Part shown: positions 15,485-20,661 of the stretch, in pieces | Numbering within the stretch: the stretch's first letter is position 1 | Layout: each line of letters begins with the position of its first letter | IMG/VR virus record: IMGVR_UViG_3300024265_000221 | Span: 1 to 21,667 of that record | DNA length: 21,667 bases | Strand: one strand, 5' to 3' | Source: a virus | Translations under genes and position numbers: made by a program | Notes under the pieces: model-generated | Databases searched by the model: none | Seen by the model: only the letters and a program-made list of their open reading frames with translations | Told to the model about the DNA's origin: nothing

Positions 15485-16784
15485 GCGCACCTCCTACATT
15501 TATTATACCAACGGACGTTTTTCCTACTGGACGAGCTAACCTCAAAGGCCACAGCTTCCAAAGTATATATCCAAGTGCATCAGTACTGTGTCCTATATCA
15601 CCTGAATCATCTGGCGCTCTCGTTCCAGGTTTGTAAGATCTAACCTTTAAGTCACGAATCAAGTGTGTACATTTTGGATCTATAAATACATGCCTTTGTC
15701 CATCACCACTACAAATCCTAGTGTTGGTTACTGCAAATCTATCTGTCACTAATGGATTTGATCTATCGTAATGAAAAGTACTCCCCATCTCTTTTAGTTT
15801 CTGATTACTTGCAAGCTGAACATAATCAGTCGTTGTAGCACTTGTCTTACGTGCTCTACTTGAAGCATCACCATAAAACTCCCATCCGCCTTTATGATTA
15901 GCATAACGACTTGTGAGTATCTTCAATGTATTTTCAGTATTAGCATTACGAATAAACAATTCGTCAAACACTTCCAATGTTTCACCTTTTCTATGGCCTA
16001 GTACCCAGCACATAGGATCAACATTGTAATCAGAACCTACTATTATCGCGTTGCCGGGATTGTAAGTGCAATGTCGAACGTTGTATTCTTTATCAAAAGC
16101 ATAAAAGATTCCGCCACTTGTGTTTAGCCATTTCGCGTTAAACTGTTCCTCGAAAGTTCTTTCGTCCATTGACTTCCGTGCAAGTTCTACCTCTTCTTCT
16201 GGCAATACTCCTGAAGAAGGCCAAGAGAATCCAGTTGAATCAGGAAGTTCACCAGCTATAGCTGCTTCATACTTTTCTCGGTACTCTACTGCACCTACAC
16301 CAAATCGTTTGCAAACTCCCGTAAACCAACACCATCCATGTCTAGTTACTAATGTACCAAGAATACTATGTTCCCAAGTTCCTGGCTTGATATCACTAGA
16401 TTCATCTATTACACCACCATCTAAAATTCTTCCTTCAATTCGCTGTGGTTGATCAAGGCCTACCACAAATAATTCACTACCGAAGATGGTTCTAATTGTC
16501 AACTCGCTTTTGGACACATCAGAAAGCCACCACGGCGGAATTAGATGTAGTATTCGTTGCCAAGCAATATTTTTCGCTTGTTTGAATGTCGGTGCCGCAT
16601 AAAAGTATCTCGGGTCAGGCCAAGGCTTTGGTTTCTCCAGTGCCTTCACCAATTTTCTCATTGACAGTTCCGTCTTGCCACTTCGTCATTGCCTCCCGCA
16701 GGGGATGTAGACGAAACGTTTTTTACATCTCCATAGAGAGGCTTGCTCCTTATGATAGCGTAGTTGAGGCCACGGCTCGAACAT
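15477..16784 (-). CDS. Terminase large subunit with an in-frame TGA in the Walker A loop
   Basis: From ATG 16784 the frame reads MFEPWPQLRYHKEQASLWRC, then KKRFVYIPCGRQ, a TGA codon (16688-16686, codon 33), then RSGKTELSMRKLVKALEKP and on to 15477. Total length is 435 codons, normal for TerL. The N-terminal LRYHKEQ..LWR and the P-loop match known TerL starts; Walker B is likely GGVIDESSD (Asp127-Glu128 in this numbering). The C-terminal nuclease half shows IVGSDYNVDPMCW, FYGDASSRARK and SGDIGHSTDALGY. The ATG shares bases with the HNH stop (TAATG). Without readthrough, only an ATPase lacking its P-loop would start at ATG 16661. Causes could be a sequencing or assembly error, a damaged allele, readthrough, or RNA processing. 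Confidence 0.85.
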
Positions 16785-17230
16785 TATGAATGTTTCTCCA
16801 AATACAATCTCGCGTTAACAACAAATTCTATATCTTCAAGATACCCAAGTTTCCAGTTACATTGATTACATAACAACCCTCTTACTTCACCGGTTCTATG
16901 ATCATGATCCGTAATCAATCTTTTAAGACTATGTTGATTATGGCAAGTTTCTTCTTTACCACAAATACCACATACCTCACCGTATCTCTCAACCAGTATT
17001 TTATAAACTTTATCTTTTTGAACTTGTTTACCATCGAGTATCAGGTAGGATTTGAATACTCCGCCTGATTTCTTCACTAGAGTTTTCATCAGAGAAGCTT
17101 TCTTATTAGCTACGTGCTCAGCCGTTTGTTTGTAACCTTTCCTAGTTCCTGACTGTGATCGACCTTTAGAAGCTTTGCTTATCTTTCTTCTACGTGCTGC
17201 CTCTTTAACTGGATCTTTACACGCTCCCAT
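16784..17230 (-). CDS. Endonuclease VII-like HNH endonuclease next to the large terminase (148 aa)
   Basis: The core is CGIC (Cys87, Cys90), LITDHDHRTGEVRGLLC (residues 105-121) and CNQCN (Cys121, Cys124), the endonuclease VII-type zinc HNH fold. The basic N-terminus (KEAARRRKISKASKGRSQSG, TRKGYKQTAEHVANKKASL) is probably a DNA-binding arm with NUMOD-like character. SD AGGAG lies 9 nt upstream. The stop overlaps the large-terminase start (TAATG). It could be a homing endonuclease or a packaging-associated nuclease; HNH proteins beside terminases assist cos cleavage in some phages. Its HNH core is homologous to that at 8338-8697. Confidence 0.88.
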   Translation of the reverse strand: MGACKDPVKEAARRRKISKASKGRSQSGTRKGYKQTAEHVANKKASLMKTLVKKSGGVFKSYLILDGKQVQKDKVYKILVERYGEVCGICGKEETCHNQHSLKRLITDHDHRTGEVRGLLCNQCNWKLGYLEDIEFVVNARLYLEKHS

Positions 17231-17249
17231 CTTTCATTTCTCCTTCTAA

Positions 17250-17414
17250 TTATGTTGAGTTATTGTTTAGTATGGCCTCTAAGCCATCGTTGTAGATTTC
17301 ATCAATTTTATCAGATTTAGCCTTGTACTCCTCCAATAAAGCTCTTATAGCTTCTTTTCTTTCTCTCAGGAGCACTTTAGCTTCTTCTGTCTCTAATGCC
17401 TCAATGAGATTCAT
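17250..17414 (-). CDS. Small charged helical protein, unknown (54 aa)
   Basis: The sequence begins MNLIEALETEEAKVLLRERK and is almost wholly helical, with a coiled-coil-like charge pattern (EAIRALLEEYKAKSDKIDEI). I chose ATG 17414, which has an SD (AAAGGAGAAATGAA). An upstream GTG at 17453 lies inside the small-terminase gene and has no clear SD. It sits between the putative small terminase and the HNH gene, so a role in packaging is possible but unproven. Confidence 0.6.
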   Translation of the reverse strand: MNLIEALETEEAKVLLRERKEAIRALLEEYKAKSDKIDEIYNDGLEAILNNNST

Positions 17415-17415
17415 T

Positions 17416-17787
17416 TCATTTCTCCTTTTCTGTTGAGTTTTCTGGATTCTCACTCGATGTAAGATTATCCATATCTTCCACTATTTCCCGAGGACTCCGA
17501 TTCGCCCAATCTCCTTCTGTTGGAACTACAGCTTCTTCCTTAATTCTCTTATCAGCTGTTATCTTCCTCAGTAAAGCAAGGGCTAATGTAGGATTAGAAT
17601 ACGATTTCTCTGTCAAATGCTCTATGATAGTTTTCCCTTTACCAACACTCTTCTTCGCCTTCTTAAAGGCTTTTGCTATAGATTCAGGTGTATAATCCTT
17701 TAGTAACTTTTCAAGTTTCTCGGCATCAGTCTTCTTTTTATTTTTACTGCCTTGTTTCCTTCCGCCTTCTCCCTTCTTGAATGCCAT
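17416..17787 (-). CDS. Putative terminase small subunit (123 aa)
   Basis: The N-terminus MAFKKGEGGRKQGSKNKKKT has the GGR.xGSxNK pattern common at the start of phage small-terminase-like and DUF5681-type DNA-binding proteins. A helical middle (LEKLLKDYTPESIAKAFKKA, NPTLALALLRKITADKRIKE) follows. Position upstream of the large terminase supports the role of recognising phage DNA for packaging. The SD is AGGTG. No helix-turn-helix can be assigned with certainty, so the call rests mostly on position and the N-terminal pattern. Confidence 0.55.
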   Translation of the reverse strand: MAFKKGEGGRKQGSKNKKKTDAEKLEKLLKDYTPESIAKAFKKAKKSVGKGKTIIEHLTEKSYSNPTLALALLRKITADKRIKEEAVVPTEGDWANRSPREIVEDMDNLTSSENPENSTEKEK

Positions 17788-17860
17788 AATAACACCTAAA
17801 CCTACACTTTACCAGATTTATACCGTTTTCTCCTATTTAACCTCGGATTCTCTATCATTA

Positions 17861-17890
17861 TCACTTAAAACTTACCGATTTTCACTTAAA
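17861..17890. repeat. Two 9-bp direct repeats upstream of the putative small terminase
   Basis: TCACTTAAA occurs at 17861-17869 and 17882-17890, 21 bp apart (two helical turns), in the 161-bp gap before the packaging genes. The phasing suggests a protein-binding site controlling the downstream operon, but chance is possible. A TATAAA-like element lies nearby on the minus strand without a convincing -35 box. Confidence 0.35.
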
Positions 17891-17948
17891 TTCTACCAAA
17901 CCATCACACGAATTATCTTATATGTATACGTTTCAACATTCTTATGTT

Positions 17949-18296
17949 TTATCCGCCAGCTGCTTTTCTCTCTTTTATCTGAAGAGCTTCGTCCACCATA
18001 AAATCTTCTACTATATTATCAGTATTTTGAGGAATACTACCAGCCACTTCCTTTACAACTACAGTATATTCGAAGTGCCCTTCTGGAAGTCCATAAGGAA
18101 TTATAATTGGAAACTGTCCCAAGGAGCCGTTCTCCACCAAAGCTATTCCAGAATCCACTGGATCTGGAGATGCCTCCATTGCCTCTGTTACTGCATTCCA
18201 AATATACCCAGTTTTCTTATTAGTAATCTGAATATAGTATGAACTACCTGAATGTCCTTCAGCCTCAAAAATTACAGTTAGTTGAAAACCTGCCAT
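17949..18296 (-). CDS. Unknown protein (115 aa)
   Basis: The protein reads MAGFQLTVIFEAEGHSGSSY, then YIQITNKKTGYIWNAVTEAM, PIIIPYGLPEGHFEYTVVVK and a Lys/Arg-rich end (ALQIKERKAAGG). The predicted beta-strands suggest an Ig- or FN3-like sandwich. SD AAAAGGAG is strong, and the start lies 1 nt after the stop of the 53-aa membrane protein gene, so the two are probably co-translated. I recognise no family and see no lysozyme, amidase or peptidase motif. It could be a virion or lysis-associated protein. Confidence 0.6.
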   Translation of the reverse strand: MAGFQLTVIFEAEGHSGSSYYIQITNKKTGYIWNAVTEAMEASPDPVDSGIALVENGSLGQFPIIIPYGLPEGHFEYTVVVKEVAGSIPQNTDNIVEDFMVDEALQIKERKAAGG

Positions 18297-18297
18297 T

Positions 18298-18459
18298 TCA
18301 CTTCTCCTTTTCTAATTTCAATTGTTTCTTCGGTTCTTTCCACACTTTTACAAATGATTTTACCATGATACCTATCACACCCAAGATAAATATCAGGATA
18401 ACTGTGGCTCCTCCTGCCAAAATTAGTTCCCATAGCGTAAAAATTAAACTTCTTAACAT
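18298..18459 (-). CDS. 53-aa one-helix membrane protein, holin or spanin candidate
   Basis: From ATG 18459: MLRSLIFTLWELILAGGATV, then ILIFILGVIGIMVKSFVKVW and a basic tail KEPKKQLKLEKEK. One long hydrophobic span (about residues 5-33) and a positively charged C-terminus fit small phage holins or related lysis proteins. The SD AAAGGAGATGAA is strong. It is the middle gene of a tight cluster with another tiny membrane gene upstream and a 115-aa unknown 1 nt downstream. The function is inferred from topology only. Confidence 0.7.
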   Translation of the reverse strand: MLRSLIFTLWELILAGGATVILIFILGVIGIMVKSFVKVWKEPKKQLKLEKEK

Positions 18460-18487
18460 TTCATCTCCTTTGTAAATTATGTTGAGT

Positions 18488-18667
18488 TTATCTACTAACT
18501 ACAATTAGTAAAATTCCTACTGTAAAATTCATAGCACCTACTATTCCAGCTGTTAAACACAGAAGAGTAATTTTTCTATGTAAACTCAGATGATTGTTAA
18601 AATTCTTTATGAGCTCCTTCAACAATACATGAGTCTCTAGAAGCAAATCATGGTCACTTGGTTCCAT
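18488..18667 (-). CDS. 59-aa membrane protein, holin-like
   Basis: From ATG 18667: MEPSDHDLLLETHVLLKELI, then KNFNNHLSLHRKITLLCLTA and GIVGAMNFTVGILLIVVSR. An N-terminal amphipathic, cytoplasm-type helix is followed by a single C-terminal membrane span (about residues 34-58), a layout seen in hemolysin XhlA-type and other small phage holin proteins. SD AAGGAGCG lies 10 nt upstream. It is paired with the 53-aa membrane gene 28 nt downstream, so the two may act together. No endolysin is recognised beside them. Confidence 0.7.
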   Translation of the reverse strand: MEPSDHDLLLETHVLLKELIKNFNNHLSLHRKITLLCLTAGIVGAMNFTVGILLIVVSR

Positions 18668-18691
18668 ACTATTAGCGCTCCTTATAATATA

Positions 18692-18922
18692 CTACTTCCT
18701 ATTTCTTTCTTCTTTTAGTAATTCCAGTGCCCGCGTTAAATTTCTTCGTGTCGCCTCTAAATCAAACTGCTGATACAATACAGAAACTCTCAGATAGTTA
18801 ATCAAGTCCTCAGTAGTTCCAACAAAATGGCCTGGCCAAGATACTCCCAGTATTTCCTGTAGCTCAAATATTTCTTTAATCGTCATCGCCATCTCTAACT
18901 TCTCTGTTAGGCAGCCTGTCAC
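18692..18922 (-). CDS. Small helical protein, unknown (76 aa)
   Basis: The frame starts with GTG 18922, overlapping the TGA of the HNH gene (GTGA), with AAGG upstream. Alternative ATG starts are at 18892 and 18886 (MTIKEIFELQEILGVSWPGH). The protein is helical and ends in a charged coiled-coil-like stretch (FDLEATRRNLTRALELLKEE). No family is recognised. It is translationally coupled to the HNH gene and precedes the two membrane genes. Confidence 0.55.
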   Translation of the reverse strand: MTGCLTEKLEMAMTIKEIFELQEILGVSWPGHFVGTTEDLINYLRVSVLYQQFDLEATRRNLTRALELLKEERNRK

Positions 18923-19320
18923 AGTGCCATCCTTAAAATATCGTCCAAAGGTAATCTTAACCGCCGACTGTTCCGCCGAGTGTTGTTCATATTCTGTCGA
19001 TGGGAGACGAATCTAACGTTTCCGCGTTGGTACCCTCGATTATTATCAATTCTGTCAATATCCAAATTCTCTATCAACTCAAACTTCGAGATATGTAGTT
19101 CATTTACAACGTAATCGTAGAAATCTGCGAACGATAAGAACATGTTCTGGATTCCTCTTCCCCCATAATTATGAAAATCCTTGTGATTTGGCTCCGTACA
19201 TCGTGCATTCAAATCATGATATTTTTGACTCAACCTACATTTTAATGTTCTCGCCCTTTTTGCACTGTAAGCTCTACTTCTTGCTCTTTGTTCCTCTGTA
19301 AGATTCTGTTTCGTTTTCAT
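18919..19320 (-). CDS. HNH homing-type endonuclease (133 aa)
   Basis: Motifs in order are a basic N-terminus (QRARSRAYSAKRARTLKCRL), YGGRGI at 52-57, FLSFADFYDYV at 61-71, LDIDRIDNNRGYQRGNVRFV at 86-105 and SHRQNMNNTRRN after it. This is the common phage HNH pattern YGGRGI...W..F..F...LDRIDNN.GY..GNCRW.....Q..N.R. It lacks the paired cysteines of the endonuclease VII type and so is a different lineage from the other two HNH genes. SD AAAAGGTGG is 4 nt from the ATG. Its leader contains two adjacent hairpins. Confidence 0.88.
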   Translation of the reverse strand: MKTKQNLTEEQRARSRAYSAKRARTLKCRLSQKYHDLNARCTEPNHKDFHNYGGRGIQNMFLSFADFYDYVVNELHISKFELIENLDIDRIDNNRGYQRGNVRFVSHRQNMNNTRRNSRRLRLPLDDILRMAL

Positions 19321-19353
19321 TTGTCCACCTTTTCTTTATAAGTTCCACCTTAA

Positions 19354-19397
19354 TTCCCCTGTAAAAAGGGGAAGGGACGACCTACACCAGCCGTCCC
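19354..19397 (-). promoter_or_regulatory. Two adjacent hairpins in the leader of the HNH gene
   Basis: On the minus strand GGGACG pairs with CGTCCC (19397-19392 with 19379-19374, 12-nt loop). Immediately after it TTCCCCT pairs with AGGGGAA (19373-19367 with 19360-19354, 6-nt loop TTTTAC). The first stem followed by TTCCCCTTTTT looks terminator-like. The second resembles the SD hairpin of the other HNH gene (TTCCCT-loop-AGGGAG). A role in limiting or attenuating HNH expression is inferred. Confidence 0.4.
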
Positions 19398-19473
19398 ACA
19401 CAATGTAATATAATTTCTAATGTAACCTCCGATTTACTGAATTGAAGAATTAGTTTATATTAAAGGATAAAAG

Positions 19474-19498
19474 GTGCATTTTCGCCTTCAAAATGCAC
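19474..19498. promoter_or_regulatory. 9-bp inverted repeat, possible weak terminator or operator
   Basis: GTGCATTTT and AAAATGCAC flank a 7-nt spacer CGCCTTC. On the minus strand the stem is followed by CTTTTATCC, a poor U-run. It lies between the iteron array and the HNH operon, so it may end the initiator transcript, bind a regulator or be part of an origin. The rest of 19323-19555 is AT-rich with no gene seen. Confidence 0.4.
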
Positions 19499-19555
19499 AT
19501 ATACTTGGATTACTATCTTTAATACTTTACTATAGTATTTACTTTAATATTACGT

Positions 19556-19637
19556 ATCGATTTAAATCGATGGGGTCATCGATATATATCGAAGGGGTCA
19601 TCGATTTAAATCGATGGGGTCATCGATTATAATCGAA
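19556..19637. repeat. Palindromic iteron array, candidate origin of replication
   Basis: There are three full 22-bp units and one partial unit at 19556, 19578, 19600 and 19622. Each starts with a dyad TCGAT-4 bases-ATCGA and is followed by (T/A)GGGGTC in the first three. The centres differ (TTTAAA, TATATA, TTTAAA, TTATAA), yet every one remains self-complementary. The 22-bp phasing puts all sites on the same helical face. The array lies 12 bp past the stop of a winged-helix initiator-like gene, in an AT-rich region. Iteron arrays beside initiator genes are typical of theta-replicating plasmids and some phages. An operator array for a dimeric regulator is the main alternative. Confidence 0.75.
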
Positions 19638-19644
19638 TACCCGG

Positions 19645-19663
19645 AAACCTTAATTTAAGGTTT
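19645..19663. repeat. 9-bp perfect dyad over the stop codon of the initiator-like gene
   Basis: AAACCTTAA, one base, then TTAAGGTTT. It spans the TAA stop (19650-19652) and abuts the iteron array. There is no U-run on either strand, so it is not a classic terminator. It may bind the same or another regulator, or mark one edge of the origin. Confidence 0.4.
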
Positions 19664-19973
19664 TCACCAGCTGTTTTTCGATAAGAAATATGTGTCGCGA
19701 GATACCAGATTCATACTCAAGTTTAATGTGACAAGTAGCCTCTAGTGCTGATATCCAACCTGAAATTGTTTCCCTTTTTACTCCATACAATTTGGCAAAA
19801 TACTGATTACTCGCCCAACAGTAGCCTTCTTTGTTACACAAGGCTGAAATTTCCCCGTATAGAAGCTTCTGAGAAGGAGTAAGAGCAAGATCATATCGTA
19901 CGTGTGCAGGAATTACTGCATAAAACGCCGGGCTGCTCTCTGTGATTTGTTCGTTGTTCATTGTTTCCACCAT
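19650..19973 (-). CDS. Winged-helix (HTH_36-like) replication initiator-type protein (107 aa)
   Basis: The segment SPAFYAVIPAHVRYDLALTP followed by SQKLLYGEISALCNKEGYCW, ASNQYFAKLYGVKRETISGW and ISALEATCHIKLEYESG is the pattern of the HTH_36/DnaD-type N-terminal domain seen in phage and plasmid replication initiators. The helix-turn-helix is at about residues 56-78. The protein ends at 107 residues, right after the wing, so the C-terminal DnaB-loader or catalytic domain of longer relatives is missing. SD AAAGGTGG is 4 nt from ATG 19973. The adjacent palindromic iterons are its likely targets, for replication, autoregulation or both. Confidence 0.7.
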   Translation of the reverse strand: MVETMNNEQITESSPAFYAVIPAHVRYDLALTPSQKLLYGEISALCNKEGYCWASNQYFAKLYGVKRETISGWISALEATCHIKLEYESGISRHIFLIEKQLVKTLN

Positions 19974-19994
19974 TCTTCCACCTTTATTAAAAAT

Positions 19995-20027
19995 GACACT
20001 GTCGACCGGTGGATAGCCGACAGTATC
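19995..20027 (-). terminator. Leader hairpin with U-run before the initiator-like gene (attenuator candidate)
   Basis: On the minus strand GATACTGTCG (20027-20018), a 13-nt loop and CGACAGTGTC (20004-19995) form a 10-bp stem with one G-U pair, followed by ATTTTTAAT. It ends about 22 nt before the start codon. It could terminate most transcripts before the initiator gene, as in plasmid copy-control attenuators, or be an operator. Confidence 0.5.
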
Positions 20028-20066
20028 GAAGTGCGTTTGAAGATATGCCTATCTTCTCTCACTATA

Positions 20067-20080
20067 ATTATACGTATAAT
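20067..20080. promoter_or_regulatory. 14-bp palindrome ATTATACGTATAAT, possible -10/operator
   Basis: This perfect dyad contains TATAAT on both strands. On the minus strand it is upstream of the initiator-like gene, but the best -35 candidates (TACAAG or TTACAA at 18-19 bp) are weak. A promoter overlapped by an operator is plausible. Confidence 0.35.
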
Positions 20081-20255
20081 ATCATGAAGTCTTGTAAATT
20101 CTACAACTTTATTCGATACCCGAAATTCGAAAACTGTGGTAACTACTTAAGTCATATGGAGTTACATTTTCGCCGAATTTTCGCCCTATCTCCCGGGTAC
20201 AATACTATAACTATAGTCCTACCCGTTCACTATTAGAACGTAGTTGAAAATGTTC

Positions 20256-20285
20256 TTGACTCACCGTATTATACATTCTTATACT
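20256..20285 (+). promoter_or_regulatory. Rightward sigma70-type promoter
   Basis: TTGACT (20256-20261, 5 of 6) and TATACT (20280-20285, 5 of 6) with an 18-bp spacer. Transcription would start near 20292 and immediately enter the 20310-20382 hairpin. No plus-strand gene follows, so any product would be a non-coding or antisense RNA. Confidence 0.5.
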
Positions 20286-20309
20286 ACAAGTGATTCTATC
20301 ATATAAAAA

Positions 20310-20382
20310 ATGGTCGGAGTAACTTGATAAATAATTTGTAAGGGTGTTTTTGGCAAATATTTATGCGTTCAACTCCGACCAT
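20310..20382 (-). terminator. 73-nt long imperfect hairpin with U-run (terminator or structured RNA)
   Basis: ATGGTCGGAGT (20382-20372 on the minus strand) pairs perfectly with ACTCCGACCAT (20320-20310). Inside, ATAAAT pairs with ATTTAT and ATTTG with CAAAT, separated by small bulges, leaving a 16-nt apical loop. That gives 22 bp in 73 nt. On the minus strand TTTTT and AT-rich sequence follow, so it may terminate the late transcript about 280 nt past the tail-tip stop. The internal structure is more elaborate than a usual terminator, and the plus-strand copy folds equally well. Confidence 0.6.
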
Positions 20383-20470
20383 CCACATTCATATACGCCA
20401 GATGTATCTGACAGATTCGCTTAATAAACTGTCCCTCCACGTATAGTAACATAAACACAATACACAACTC

Positions 20471-20484
20471 ACCTAATCTTAGGT
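20471..20484. repeat. Short dyad ACCTAA-TC-TTAGGT
   Basis: A 6-bp inverted repeat with a 2-bp spacer in the non-coding control region. It could be a regulator site. Its length is near what chance allows in an AT-rich stretch. Confidence 0.3.
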
Positions 20485-20661
20485 TCAAGTGTGATACCAA
20501 CGAACCGGGTGAATTTTATGAAAATTTTGTTGACAAACTTTTACTTGAGTGCCTATTCTTAACCTGTGTTTCATAGAGTATTCTGTAAAATTATACCCAT
20601 CTCACTATTTTATCCATGGCAGAGGCTGCTAGGCGGCTTCTTAGAGTGAATAAACACCATA

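Larger units (their letters stand above)
19974..20661. other. Non-coding control region between tail-tip and initiator-like genes
   Basis: These 688 bp hold no ORF I would support. They contain a leader hairpin with U-run (19995-20027), a 14-bp palindrome with TATAAT (20067-20080), a rightward promoter (20256-20285), a long imperfect hairpin (20310-20382), a small dyad (20471-20484) and a consensus TTGACA at 20530 with a poor -10. The region separates the end of the late operon from the initiator-like gene and is the natural place for early promoters and late termination. Confidence 0.7.

Noticed and set aside
16586-16789. 67-aa plus-strand ORF over the terminase start
   Set aside because: It is antisense to the terminase N-terminus, which has clear P-loop and TerL features. 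No SD.
19556-19637. CRISPR array
   Set aside because: The units are immediately adjacent palindromes of 22 bp with no variable spacers.
20009-20236. 75-aa plus-strand ORF in the control region
   Set aside because: There is no ribosome binding site, the composition is unlike the other genes, and it overlaps the attenuator and palindrome. I see no supporting motif.
20310-20382. A tRNA gene (73 nt, ends in CCGACCA, contains GTTCAA)
   Set aside because: The outer 11-bp pairing leaves no room for T and D stems, and no cloverleaf or anticodon stem can be drawn on either strand.
20530-20559. Second rightward promoter (TTGACA, 18 bp, TATTCT)
   Set aside because: The -35 is perfect but the -10 matches only 4 of 6, and it points into the antisense of the tail-tip gene, so the support is too weak to list.
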